Shown here in pieces: positions 18,289 through 29,521 of a stretch of DNA of 64,000 nucleotides. The stretch is from assembly GCA_020631485.1 (NCBI GenBank), contig JAHDHC010000005.1, forward strand, positions 12,661-76,660. Direction: 5' to 3'. A program made the position numbers and the translations under genes. Within the stretch, counting starts at the first letter, position 1; each line of letters begins with the position of its first letter. This DNA is from Candidatus Altimarinota bacterium. GTDB taxonomy: Bacteria > Patescibacteriota > Gracilibacteria > BD1-5 > UBA6164. The notes below the pieces were generated by a model. It ran no database searches and was not told where the DNA came from. It saw only the letters and a program-made list of their open reading frames with translations.

Positions 18289-19770
18289 ATGAAAACACAA
18301 AAAACAAACCTTTCTAATCCATCCCCAGCCCTTAGCTTCAGAACTCACCCCCAACCCCTCTCTTGAAAAGAGAGGGGAGTAAGCGGGTTTACTCTTGTAG
18401 AGCTTATCGTGGTTGTTACTATTCTCGCAATACTCGCAACTATCTGATTTGTGAGTTATAGTAGTTATCTTATAGGAGTAAGAGATACCAATAGGATCGC
18501 CCAGATGACGAAGATATCAGATGCGCTGAATCTCTATTCTACGAGAAATGCACTTCCAATCCCAGAAGAAAATGTAGAGGTTCAGATAAATGGAAGTACC
18601 GTATGATACCAGTGATATGCTGGTAATAGTGTGCTTGAAAGCATAGAGTTTGAGAAGGGAGGAAAAGACCCAAAAGATAATAGTTATTTCAGTTATTATC
18701 TCACAAAAGATAGGAAGTATTTTCAGCTTCTGGGGTTTCTTGAGGAATGATCCGATCTTACGAGTTACACCCCTAGTTTATTTCTCACTCAGAAAAATAA
18801 TGATAGTTCCCCCTCAATGAGGGGGATGCCTGAAAGGCAGGGGGAGCTGAGTTTGGTAAATAGAGTATATGCTAATACTTACTTGGAAAGAATCCCAACA
18901 GTACTCGGGAAGAAGCTCTGAATCTTGACAGATACAGACAATACTCCGATTCAAGAGATCGGAGCAGTAGTGAGTGACGGATTTTTAGATCTCAGTGCAA
19001 CATCTACAGATTATATTTTACATGTTTCGAGTGATGAATCTATCATCGCAAGTGGTTCTGAGCTTGCAGCAAAATCTCAGTTACTTGTGAACTATGTTCC
19101 AAGATTTAGTCCAAAATCCATTCCATGACTATTTATGTGGTTTGATGCTGCTGATGTAACTTCTATACAGAAAAATAGTTCAAATATCATAAGTCAATGG
19201 GATGATAAATCAGGAAATAATAATCATTTTGATTCTATCGAAGGTGACCCTAGCTATGGAGATTATTCTATATCGGGACAAAAAACTGTTTATTTTGATG
19301 GGAATGACTCCATGAAAACTAGCACTACTTTTGATGCACCATTTACAATAATCTATGTATGAAAAATGGAATGATCACAAAATGGGAGAGCATTAACAGG
19401 TGATTATAATTCTATAATATGATTTTATGCAAATAATAAAAATGATTTATTCCTCAATGGAGCTTGGATTCAAAACTCTTCTGATCCATCTTGAACAAAT
19501 ACAGAAATGTTTTCAGTAACTCGTGATTCTGTAAGGGCAACTAATTTCTATAATAATTGAGAAAAACTATCTTTGTCTTCTGAAACAGCATGATGACTAA
19601 CTTTCGGTCATCTACGGATATGATGAGGATGACCAAATGGATGATGATTAGTAGCTCAACAAAAATCAAAAGTTGAATTGGCAGAAATACTTATCTTTGA
19701 TACGGTTATTTCAGATGATGAAAGGCAAAAAATTGAATCATATCTCAATGCCAAATGGTGACCATTTTAA
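18289..19770 (+). CDS. Type IV prepilin-like protein with LamG-like domain
   Basis: 493 residues. Cleavage after Gly33 precedes FTLVELIVVVTILAILATIG, the hallmark of type IV pilins with Glu5 present. The leader of 33 residues is far longer than the usual 6-15 and is mostly encoded by palindromic repeat sequence. A second repeat is translated near residue 175. The C-terminal half (MWFDAADVTSIQKNSSNIIS..., FDGNDSM, LAEILIFDTVISDDERQKIESYL) matches the concanavalin/LamG-like fold of secreted carbohydrate-binding proteins. So it is a pseudopilin carrying an adhesion domain. Terminators lie on both sides. The class is certain, the ligand unknown. Confidence 0.88.
18314..18380. repeat. Composite palindromic repeat in the prepilin leader
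   Basis: CTAATCCATCCCCAGCCCTT is the inverted tail of the unit at 630-667. It is followed by CTCACCCCCAACCCCTCTC-TTGAAAA-GAGAGGGGAG. The whole is translated as most of the leader peptide, with TGA as Gly26. Confidence 0.85.
18804..18850. repeat. Palindromic repeat inside the prepilin gene
   Basis: CCCCCTCAATGAGGGGG followed by GCCTGAAAGGC and GGGGGAGCTGA, read in frame as SSPSMRGMPERQGELS. Confidence 0.8.
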
Positions 19771-19788
19771 GAAATAGCTATAGTCCAA

Positions 19789-19823
19789 AAAAACACTTTT
19801 AGAAAAAATAAAAGTGTTTTTTT
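19789..19823 (+). terminator. Terminator after the prepilin gene
   Basis: AAAACACTTTT and AAAAGTGTTTT with a T-run. Confidence 0.92.
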
Positions 19824-19837
19824 ATATTGGCACATTT

Positions 19838-19866
19838 TTGCATGTGCTGAAAATATATGCTAAAAT
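19838..19866 (+). promoter_or_regulatory. Promoter of the PKD-protein gene
   Basis: TTGCAT, 17 bases, TAAAAT with a TG one base upstream of the -10, an extended -10 layout also seen at 31776-31804. A GCACAT/ATGTGC inverted repeat overlaps the -35. Confidence 0.6.
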
Positions 19867-19902
19867 ATAAAGGAATAAAAAAATAAAAACAAAAATATTT
19901 TT

Positions 19903-22900
19903 ATGAATACGTTTTTTAGGAAAACTACATTCCTAGTTATATGACTGATGTGTTTCAGTATTTTTAGTGTGAATACTGCTCATGCTGTGAGTGTAAATTC
20001 TGCAAATAGAACTCTTGAATATCTCGAGTTTAGAGATATTGATCGTGGGACATATAACGAATACAGATATAGGATCACAGAAAAGTACTTTGAGCTTCGT
20101 GATAGCTTTCAAGTAAATAGAAATATGGATACATCAATACTCCAAGACTTATCTACACTTGTTCAAAAGAGTTATGATTACCTTCCAGATAACCTTGAAA
20201 ACAAAAACCTCTACACACAACTGCAAACAGACATTCGTAATGCACTTCAGACTCCATGAAGTGATTCAACATACAACATCCTCATAGCTTCGATGCAAAA
20301 CTATGTAGAGGATGTCTCTATCCAAAGAATGAACGGAAGCATTGAGGTAAGCCCAAATGAAGGAAATGCTCCACTTAATGCTACTCTCAGAGCTAATATT
20401 GTAGATCCTACATGAGTAGATATTCCAAGCTATAACTATGTTTGGTGGAGTGATACTGGATCTGGAAGAAAAGTCCTATGAACCAAAAAATATCTCAACT
20501 ACACTTTCAATGAAGAAGGGAATTATTCGATTTTTCTGTGAGTTAAATCAAACCATAAAAATGTAAAAGGAAACTCAGATGTGCTCCCGTATTATGGAAA
20601 GGCAGAAATCAGAGTAAAAGAAAAAGTAGCATCTCTCATAATCAAGGTAAATTCACAAAGACTCAATAACGCAGATGAGTTAAAGTTTGACTCAGAAGTT
20701 GCAAAGTACTGATTGTTGTTTGATGCGACATCTTCAACTCCAAATTCGTGAATGAAGTTTACAGAAACAAACTGGGATTTTTGAAATGGTGTTGTAAGAA
20801 AAAATAGTTGATCCCCAAGAGTGGAGAAAGTCCCATATACCACAGATGGAGAATACAAAGTAAAACTTACACTCACGACAAACACCGGAAAAACAATAAC
20901 ACGAGATTTTAGTGTCCTTATCAATCATCCTGCTGCAAATATACAATCAAGTAGATCAGAATGATATATCGGAGACAAATTTACATTTTCATCAAAAAAC
21001 CGTAAGATCGATGAAGATGCGATAAACTACTCATGGGAAATTATAGATATCAATAATGATGAAGTAATTCATACAAAAAACTCAAATATTTTTAACTATA
21101 TATTTACAAAAAAATGACGTTATAATGTACAGCTCAGAATCACCCTTCCAAACGGTGATCAAGATACTGATACAAAGATTATCTACATAAATTCTCGTCC
21201 ACCACAGGCAAGTTTCATCACAAGGATACCATATCCAAATAGACCAAACTATGTCTTGCTCGATGGTTCAAGAAGTTTTGATCCTGATATCTCCGATGAA
21301 GGAAAGATGAGATACGAATGGACTATTGATGGAGAAAGAGTAGAGCTTATTGATGCAAATAGTAACGGAAGTGTTGGATATTATTATTTTGATTCTATAG
21401 GACAACATAGTATAGGACTAGAAGTTACAGACCCAGATGAAATGTGAGATGTCGAAAGTGGGACCATCGAGATCAAGTCTCTGCTTGATGTAGATTTTAG
21501 CTCGAACCCAACTGCAATTCAGAGAAATGGAACGATTCGTTTCCAAGCATCATCACAAAATGCAAGATTTTATGAGTGGGATTTCTGAGATGGGATAAAG
21601 GACTATGGAAGCAATAAAAGTATCTCACACACTTATGAAAAATCTGGTTCGTTTGTCGTAACACTCACAGTAACTGACGAAGCAAACAACAGAAACTCTG
21701 TAAAAAAGAATGTATTTGTATGAAAGAGTAACACGCCTTTGAGTGTCTTTAGTATGAAGAAAAATTCTGCGGAAAACCTCGAGTATGATCCTAGTGCCTG
21801 TGCAGGAAGATGAGCATTTATCGCAAATAAAATAGACAATATCAATTTTGATGGAAAAAAGTCTATAAATCTCGATGGCTCAAATCAGTGACTTACATAT
21901 TCTTGGAAAATATGACTCAATGATTATGAAACAAATGCAAATCCTAGCTATAAGTTTGACGAGCTTGGCTGTTTTCCAGTAAAACTTACGGTAGTGAGTG
22001 ATCAAAACAAATCAACGCACTCGACAGAGAAGCTCATAGAAGTGAGAAATATCCTCCCACAACTCTCAACACTTACGATCGATTCGTCAAATGATGAAAA
22101 TGATCCAATTATATTTAACATACGAGCGATAGGAGCTAAAGATCCTGATGGAGTTATACAGTCGTATTTGTGGTACTATTACACTGACTATGATACAGAA
22201 GCTCAGTGATTTAAAACTACGCCTGTACCAGAAACATCTTTTGTGCTTCCAAAAATCACAGGAACATACTTTTTTTGAGTGGTTCTCAAGGATAACAACG
22301 AGGAAACGTTTGGAAGTGAAGATATATGAAAATTCTTTAGAACTGTTTCAAGTGATCAGAGTGATACTCCTATAATAGAACTCAAGGTAAATGATAATTC
22401 ACTTTCGATAAACGAAGAAATCGTATTTACAGCGAAGGTAAAAAATATCATAGGAAAAGATCTATCAAACTCTGTTGAGTACTATTGGGATTTTGATGGA
22501 GATGGTTTCTTTGAGAAAAAATGAACCAGCCCTACTGTTACGTACAAATACAAAAAATCAGGGACATTTTACCCAAAACTCAAGGTCAAATACAGAGGAC
22601 TGAGTAACGTAAGAAATCTCACAGTTGATGTGAGCAATAAGCTCATGGCTGACTTTGACTATATTTCTGTAGGAAATAAGTTTGTATTTCTCGATACATC
22701 TCAGGGGAAGATCGACTCTGCGACTTGGGATTTTTGAGATGGAACAAAGTCTAATATAGCTTGAGATGTAGTACATAGCTATACCGGTGAAAAAAGGGTT
22801 CATACCGTAAAACTGACTATCCGTGAAGGGACAAAAACTGAAACAGTCGAAAAAGAAGTGGTTGCAAACATGAGAAATATTCTCAAAGCGAGAAAAACTG

Positions 22901-25560
22901 GGCTCAGTCTCTTTAGTTCTCCGATTATCGAGGATGACGTGATGAAGCTCACTGAAGAAGATGAGAAAATCACCCTCTATTTATGAGAAGCAAATGGGAG
23001 AGATCAAGGAGAAGTAGCCTACTATGTGGTTGACTACGATATAGAAACTGATAGTGATCTCAACTGAGGAAAAGACGATGATAGAGACAATATCAACACT
23101 TCAAGTTATAGAAACGGGACCCCGCTCAATATTCCAGTAAACGGAAACAAAAAACAAACAGTAAGAGTATTTACACTTGATGAAAATGAAGAGCTCATAA
23201 ACTCTTATGATTTTAGTATCGACAAAGCATATATAGTAGAAGAAACAATCAATCTCGATGATATAGTGTTTGAAGGAGTTTCTGAAAAAGAGAAAAAAAA
23301 GATCGAAGAGCTCAAAAGTCTTTTAACTGATCTCCCTGCTTGAACTCGTTTACAAGCTATGAAATATGTACAGAAACTTCAGGAGTGATGGTATGATTCT
23401 CGTTCAAAAACGGATACCATGGTAGAGATGCAGATGTTTTTGAGCCAGATACCAGAATATGATCCAACAGAGGTAAATGAACTTCTCGAATCTTTTCTCG
23501 TAGATGATTCTACTGACAGTTGAGAAAAAGAAGTACAGTTCAATGCCTTGAGTAATCTGATACCACAAAATATCAGTTGTGAAGATAAAGGTGAGTCAGA
23601 AAGTTGTTATGAAGCGCTTATTGTAAAACTTGAAAATATAAAAAACTCTACCAACCTCGAAGAAAATAAAAAACTCTGATCAGAAGTACTTGAGACAATT
23701 GGCCAACAGTCAAAAGATGTCATGAGTGCTGACTCTAAACTGAGATTTAAAGAAGTCTTAAAACCATTTGTCTATGGGGGAATCTCAAATGTACCAGAAG
23801 AAGAATTAGCTGAGATAGAAGAACCACAGGCTGACCCTACAAAGAAATGACTCTCTATTTTAAAATGGATTCTCTATATTACAGCATGAATTCTTGGGCT
23901 TATACTTCTCGGTTTGATACTGTTCTTTATATTTTACAAACTCAGAAATAAAGATGAAAATGTAGAGTTTCAGGATTTCATCATAGAAAAAACAAGTGGT
24001 TCATCGAAAAATACACAAGGAGAAGATGGAGTTATCACTGATCCACTCAACGAGAAAAACTCAGATGACGCACTCGCAAATATCAGTTTCTCTGAAACAA
24101 AAAATGAGAAACAACAAGAGGTTCAGGAAGCATGAGTAAAACAAAAAGATACAGCTATAGAAGATATTGATGATCCTCTCAATTGAGTAAATACTAACTC
24201 ATGAACGAAAAAAGAGTCAAAGATGATGCCTGATACTTCTTCTCAGAATCCAGAAGTAATCCCAAGCTGGCTTGGGACACCAAAAAAATCAACTGAAACA
24301 GCAGAGCAAAAATCTCCTACAGAGTCAGTCTGAACCTCTAAAACAAAGAGAGAAAAAACCGTAGAACTCAGAGGAAAAGATCAAGCTCCAAGTTCAGTAG
24401 GAGATACAAAGCCTCAAGCTGAAAATAAAGAATCTATTCCTGACTGGCTCAAATGAGCTGATCTCTCATCTCCAAAGCAAAAAGAAGAAATTGTAGCTCA
24501 AAAAACTCCTGAGAAGAAAGCAGAGACAACTTCTCAAACAGAAAAAAAACAAGAGGATAAAGGCACTAATACAGATTCTCAAACTTCTTCAAAATTGTCA
24601 GAAGAAGAAGCGAACATCCCTGACTGGCTCAAATGAGCTCAGTTTAAGAAAAATGATACTCCAAACAAGATCGCAGAAACACAAGAAAGAAAGATTGAAA
24701 AAAAGGATACAGATAGTCAAAAGAGTTCTAAAACTTCTAAAAAAGACAATGATCCTAAGTCAGAAAATCTTTCAGAAAATAATCTTGAAGGCGTAGAAAC
24801 GAAATCTGAAAATAAGAATTGAGTAAATTCTGAGAGCAAAGATCAAGATGTAAAATCTTGAGAAAACAAGAAAGATACTCTCAAGAAAAATCCTAAAAAA
24901 TCTGAGAGTTCAGATCAAAACCAAAAGGATAAAAAAGGAAATTGATCTCAGAAATTTGTAAAAGATGAAGAACTTGAAGATCTTACAAAACTTGATGATG
25001 GTATTCCTGACTGGCTCAAGTGAAGTCTTGATACGAAAAAAGATACAACAAAAGAGAAAATTGAGAAGAAAAAAGATTCAAAAGCCAAAAAACCAGAGCA
25101 AAAGCAACAAACACCACAAGATCAATGATGATCGAAATCTTTACAAGAAACACTTCTTGAGAATACTAAAGCTTCTCAAAAAGATAAAGGATCAGAATCT
25201 TCTAGATGAGAAAAAAAGAACTTTGAAAATACTACAAAAGATATTAAAGGTGCAGACAAGGACTCAAAATATGAAAGCCCTAAAAAACAAGAAACACCAG
25301 AGATATGAGAGATTTCAGTAAAAAAAGACTCAAAAACTCCTCAAAAATGACCAAGTAAAAAATCTAAAACCTCAGAAGAAAAGGGAGAAGAAGTACTTCC
25401 TGCTTCGAAAGATACCACAAAGAAAGCTCAAAGTTCTTCTAAACTCAAAGCTGATGCTGAAGCTTCTGAGAAAAAAGATGCACTATGAGAATGAGCTCTC
25501 TGGGAGGATGGTATGGAAATACCCGACTGGCTCAAATGATGAGATGATGATACAAAATAA
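19903..25560 (+). CDS. Giant PKD-repeat surface protein with cytoplasmic IPDWLKG motifs
   Basis: 1885 residues, one of the longest genes here, with dozens of TGA glycines. Signal peptide at 1-26. Then many Ig-like PKD domains of about 80 residues with the typical [YW]xWDFGDG pattern, for example YEWDFGDGIKDYGSN, YYWDFDGDGFFEKK and TWDFGDGTKSN. A helical region follows, then a transmembrane helix near 1317-1346. The last 540 residues are a Lys/Glu/Ser-rich disordered tail holding five IPDWLKG-like motifs at about 1453, 1512, 1572, 1701 and 1873, the last close to the C-terminus. The outer part probably acts in adhesion, the tail in binding an unknown cytoplasmic partner. Own promoter and terminator. 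Confidence 0.88.
24259..25539 (+). repeat. Five near-identical motif repeats in the tail of the PKD protein
   Basis: Motifs IPSWLG (24259), IPDWLKG (24436), IPDWLKG (24616), IPDWLKG (25003) and IPDWLKG (25519). The last four share the DNA pattern CCTGACTGGCTCAA or nearly so, each followed by TGA as glycine. Confidence 0.9.
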
Positions 25561-25597
25561 AAAAATCTTCTTCAGTTTCTGAAGAAGATTTTTTTGA
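25561..25597 (+). terminator. Terminator after the PKD-protein gene
   Basis: AAAAATCTTCTTCAG and CTGAAGAAGATTTTT around TTT. Confidence 0.93.
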
Positions 25598-25749
25598 CAA
25601 AGTGATGCTTGTGGATATCTTTTGATTAGTATATAACTAATCAAAGTCATATGATCCTTGCTCCCGTTCATTCATGTGTGTAGAGTATTATTTTGATTTT
25701 GAAAATACTCTATTTACTAGAGTTTTTTTTATATTTAAAAATTGAGTAT

Positions 25750-27474
25750 ATGTTACAACTTTCAAAATTTCCATTTAAAACCTTGAAGACTCTTCCAAAA
25801 GTGAGTGATAATAGGTCAACAAGCCTTTTATTGCAGGGAGGATATATCAGACAAGCGATGTCAGGAGCATACGAGTTTCTCCCTATGGGGCATAGAGTTA
25901 TTCAGAAAATATCAGAAGTGATACGTGAAGAAATGGATCTCGCATGATATCATGAAATGAAAATGACCATTCTCACGCCAAAAGAGTTTTGGGAAAAAAC
26001 AGGCAGATGGGACATAGAAGATTATTTTAAAGTTCCAGGACATGGAGGGAGTGAGTACAGAATCGCTCCTACAAACGAAGAAAATGTTACTCCGATTATG
26101 AATGAGTTTATTAATTCATACAAAGATCTTCCGACCTGTGTGTATCATATACAGAAAAAGTTTCGTAATGAAAAAAGAGCAAAATCATGACTACTCAGGG
26201 GAAGAGAATTTCTCATGAAAGATGCTTATAGTTTCCATGCTGATATGGAGAATTTCCAAGAATTTTATGAGGATGTAAAAAAAGTTTATCTGAAAATATA
26301 TGAGAGACTCTGACTCTGAGCTGATACGGTTATCGCTGACGCTGATGGTGGAGCGATTAGTGATCAAAATTCTCATGAGTTTCAAACCTTTTTAGATATA
26401 GGGGAAGATATTATAGTGACAGATAGTTGAGGGTACTGTTATAACCTCGAACTAGCGTCAGGGATAGCAGATGACAAAAACATAGACGAAGCCGAAAAGG
26501 ATCTCGAATACATGGATACGGTAGAAGATATCGTAAATATGAAAAAAATGACAGCGTATTTTGAGGCACCAGATTGGCAAATGCTCAAAACAGTGATCTA
26601 TAGGCTCACCTCACCTAACCTCTCCTGAAAGGAGAGGGATAATATGGATAAAATAAAATATATCTGAGTATCTCTTAGGGGGGACCTAGATATTAGTGAG
26701 GTAAAGTTGAGACAATTTGTCCAATCAAAGTACGGAAATCAAAGTCTCAGTCTCGCTACTGAAGATGACCTCGCAAGTATCTGAACTGTGAGAGGTTTTA
26801 TATCACCAATAAAAGATGCAGGACTTGATGTTGTATTCTATGGAGATGATTCGCTTAAAACTGTGAAAAATTTCTTCTGAGGAGCCAATGCTCTTGCAAA
26901 ATCAACAAAAAATCTAAATATTAGAGATCTTGATATAGAGGAATATCACAATTTTGCTGAACCAAAAGAGTGATTTACTTCTCTCAATATAGCAGGAGAA
27001 AAGCTCCAGTTTAGAAAAGCTTCAGAGGTTGGAAATATCTTTCATCTCTGAACAAAGTATACTAAACCTTTTTGAGTGAGTTATCTTGATGCAGATAATA
27101 CAATGCAAGACCAGGTAGAGATGTGATGTTATGGTATATGAGTATCGAGACTTATGGGAGTGATGGCAGAGTATTTCATGACAGAAAAAGGGATCAACTG
27201 GCCTGATTGAATAGCCCCATATGATTATGTAGTTATTGTGATTTGAGAACAAAATCTAGAAAAATCGATACAGATAGGACAAGAGCTAGAATCAAACTGA
27301 CAATCTGTAATTCTTGATGATAGGATGGGAAGAAAAGACGGATTTTGACAAAAGATCTGAGATGCTGAGCTCTGGGGAATACCAAACAAAATTATCATAT
27401 CACCAAAAACCCTCGATCAAGGATGATATGAGTTACAAATAAGATGAGAAGAAACTAAAATAGTGAAGTTATAA
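25750..27474 (+). CDS. proS: Prolyl-tRNA synthetase
   Basis: Charges tRNA-Pro with proline. 574 residues, as in E. coli. Class II motif 2 region [21 protein letters not shown] is near residue 145, the YbaK-like editing domain spans about 230-380 ([18 protein letters not shown]), and motif 3 is in [16 protein letters not shown]-terminal anticodon-binding domain follows. A palindromic repeat is translated in frame in the editing domain (LTSPNLSGKERDN), in a loop before the KYIGVSLRGD strand. Glycines are often TGA. No Shine-Dalgarno is seen. It is followed after nine bases by an interrupted small ORF. Identity certain. Confidence 0.97.
26606..26640. repeat. Palindromic repeat inside proS
   Basis: TCACCTCACCTAAC then CTCTCCTGAAAGGAGAG, read in frame with the loop TGA as glycine. 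Confidence 0.85.
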
Positions 27475-27483
27475 TTACCTCTG

Positions 27484-27750
27484 ATGCAGGAAATATCATT
27501 ACAAGAAAAGTTTTTAGCTATAGAAAAACTGAGGAGTTCTGAGTAACAGAAACATCCCCTTCTCTGTTCTAATGATGAAGCTTTTATTTTTGCTATACGG
27601 GCAGATCAAACAAAACATAGGGTTGCATGACTCTTAACGCTCACATATATTATAGAACTTTCACCAATTGAACTCTCAAAAAAAACTTCTGAGAGTCAAG
27701 TGAAAAGAGTTATAGATAGTACATATAGAATAGTGATCGATACTAAGTAA
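27484..27750 (+). pseudogene. Small ORF interrupted by an in-frame TAA
   Basis: From ATG (MQEISLQEKFLAIEKLRSSE) the frame meets TAA at 27544-27546, then continues in good coding character for 67 codons (QKHPLLCSNDEAFIFAIRAD...) with one TGA glycine to TAA at 27748-27750. The two parts share one frame and together would make an 88-residue protein. Either a nonsense mutation has split the gene, or the second part starts at a non-ATG codon. It begins nine bases after proS. No family recognised. Confidence 0.5.
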
Positions 27751-27772
27751 TATTATAACAAAATATATTCCT

Positions 27773-27788
27773 TAGAATCTAGATTCTA
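27773..27788. promoter_or_regulatory. 16-bp perfect palindrome
   Basis: TAGAATCTAGATTCTA, perfectly self-complementary, 10 bases before a TTGACA -35 box. A candidate operator for the next gene. Confidence 0.45.
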
Positions 27789-27798
27789 GCGAGAATTA

Positions 27799-27826
27799 TT
27801 GACATTGTAAATAAAAAATTTATTAT
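27799..27826 (+). promoter_or_regulatory. Promoter of the 171-aa gene
   Basis: TTGACA, 16 bases, TATTAT, ending 30 bases before the ATG. Confidence 0.65.
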
Positions 27827-27855
27827 CAATTAAATTAATAGTAAATTTTTTATTT

Positions 27856-28371
27856 ATGGAATTAAAAGAACATTTAATTACTGGATGAATCGAACATTGA
27901 CAATATTTAGATTATTCTTTTCAAGATTTTGAAGAAAATATCTGAGATACTGCTTTTTATAAGAAGGTTTATAAGATAATTGAAGCACAAAATAATACAG
28001 AAAAAGATTTAGATTATTTTTCTGAACTCACTTTTGAAAGCTTCAAAATCTTTATATCTCATTATGCTACGGAACTTTTAAAAGTGCATATAGCCAGACC
28101 TAATGAAAAAGTAGATCATGCGTTTCCTTGAGTAAAAGAATGTATCGTATGGAGTTGTGTACAAGCATGAGTAATAGAGAAGTGAGTGAATCTATCTCAA
28201 ATAGACTATGACATAGATGATTCACAACAAAAAATGATATCTAGATATGCAATTAGCTTAGAGGATTTACAGCCATTCCTCGTCGCAAAAAAACGCCAAG
28301 ATACCCAGAACTTTCAATCTGCAATTAAGAAAATTCAAGAACGATGCTGTGAAATTTGTGATGAACATTAA
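27856..28371 (+). CDS. Hypothetical protein (171 aa)
   Basis: Soluble acidic protein with TGA glycines at TGGIEHG, IGDT, PGVKE, AGVIEKG. It has helical stretches and a C-terminal Cys pair (RCCEICDEH) that might bind metal or form disulfides. Its promoter is near consensus with a 16-bp palindrome upstream, so expression may be regulated. No family recognised. Confidence 0.75.
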
Positions 28372-28373
28372 CA

Positions 28374-28406
28374 ATAAAGGGCTCATTTAGCTCTTTATTT
28401 TTTGTC
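28374..28406. terminator. Shared bidirectional terminator
   Basis: AATAAAG..CT-CATTT-AG..CTTTATT followed by T-run. It lies between convergent genes and overlaps the stop of the phospholipase-D-like gene. Confidence 0.8.
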
Positions 28407-29444
28407 TTTATCCCATATTCATAGAAACTTCTCAATGATTTCTGGGTTTGTAATGAGCACTCATATTTCTCTATTTTTTTCGATCGAGTAGTAGGAGAAA
28501 TTGATACTTCAAATATAGAGATAGCTATCATCTATGAGCATAGCTTTTGCATGAAGTTTAGGTTTTTTCATAGTATTCACTGTAACTCAGGCAGTTTTAA
28601 ATATATCTTGGCTTTCTTTGTTGGAAGCTATGTCTTTGAGTTCTGGAAATATTATTTCGACACTGATTCAGCGCTGTACAGCGTTTGAAAGTTCTTGTTC
28701 GAGTGTATCATCTGAAAAAGTTTGGGAGTAGATTTTGATAGATTCCTCAGCATTTTCTACGAGGGTTGAGAACTTGTGACGTGTGAGGAGGGGAGACATG
28801 ATGAGTCTGTGGTCATAGTCAGTATATTTTTCTCATGAAAAATCCGCGAGGTATATTTCTGTGAGCATTTCTACAAAGTCAGAGTCTCAAATCTCGATAA
28901 AAAAGTCTCTGTTGTAGGCAAAACTCGAATAAGAATAATTCCCAGTAGATATGACAGCTCTATCATCGATGATCAGCAACTTTGTGTGATTTAGTGAGTA
29001 GTTATCAGGATTTGACCAGACAACATTTACTCATCACGATTCTAGGTCATTATATCGAGTGTTATTGAGAAAAGGTGCTTTATATACATTTTTTTCCATG
29101 ATGACACGCACATCTATACCTCTTTTTTGTGCTTTTTTGAGAGCCTCAAATATACGCTTCTCTGTAAAAATATAGCTTGAAAGATAGACTCTTTTTTCAG
29201 CAGAATTGATTTTATCTGTGATGATATTGATCAGATTAAATGATCATGATTGAGGAGTATAATAGAGCTTTATATCTTGAAACTCTTGAATATCTTCAAG
29301 TTTGAAATTTGAGAGTTGTGAGAGTGTTGTTGTCTTCTGATTTCAGTAATCAACAGATTTTTTATAGTGCGTGATATACTCATTTTGACATCATGAAAAC
29401 ACCCATATTAGGAGCAGTAAAAGTATGATTTTTATATACTTCAT
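28395..29444 (-). CDS. Phospholipase-D-like lipoprotein
   Basis: 349 residues. A hydrophobic N-terminus ends in VFSGC, a lipobox, so it is probably a membrane-anchored exported lipoprotein. Two HKD motifs are present: NHTKLLIIDDRAVISTGNYS and LHAKAMLIDDSYLYIGSINFS, each with His, Lys and Asp. This pair forms the active site of the phospholipase D superfamily, which includes phospholipases, cardiolipin synthases and nucleases. The two-motif single-chain build and export fit a lipid-acting or secreted nuclease enzyme. Substrate not decidable. The ATG at 29444 fits the signal peptide; a repeat lies just upstream. Confidence 0.87.
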
Positions 29445-29455
29445 ATTTCATATTA

Positions 29456-29490
29456 CTCCCTCTCCTCTGAGGAGAGGGTTGGGGTGAGGT
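29456..29490. repeat. Palindromic repeat between two minus-strand genes
   Basis: CTCCCTCTCCTCTGAGGAGAGGG followed by TTGGGGTGAGGT. Same family as the intragenic copies, here between dnaJ and the phospholipase-D-like gene. Confidence 0.85.
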
Positions 29491-29521
29491 AAATTATAAG
29501 AAGCTTGAGAATTAGCAGGTT

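Noticed and set aside
24259-25539. Regular repeats in the PKD-protein tail as a CRISPR array
   Set aside because: Repeats are in frame within a gene, unevenly spaced and short; spacers are coding.
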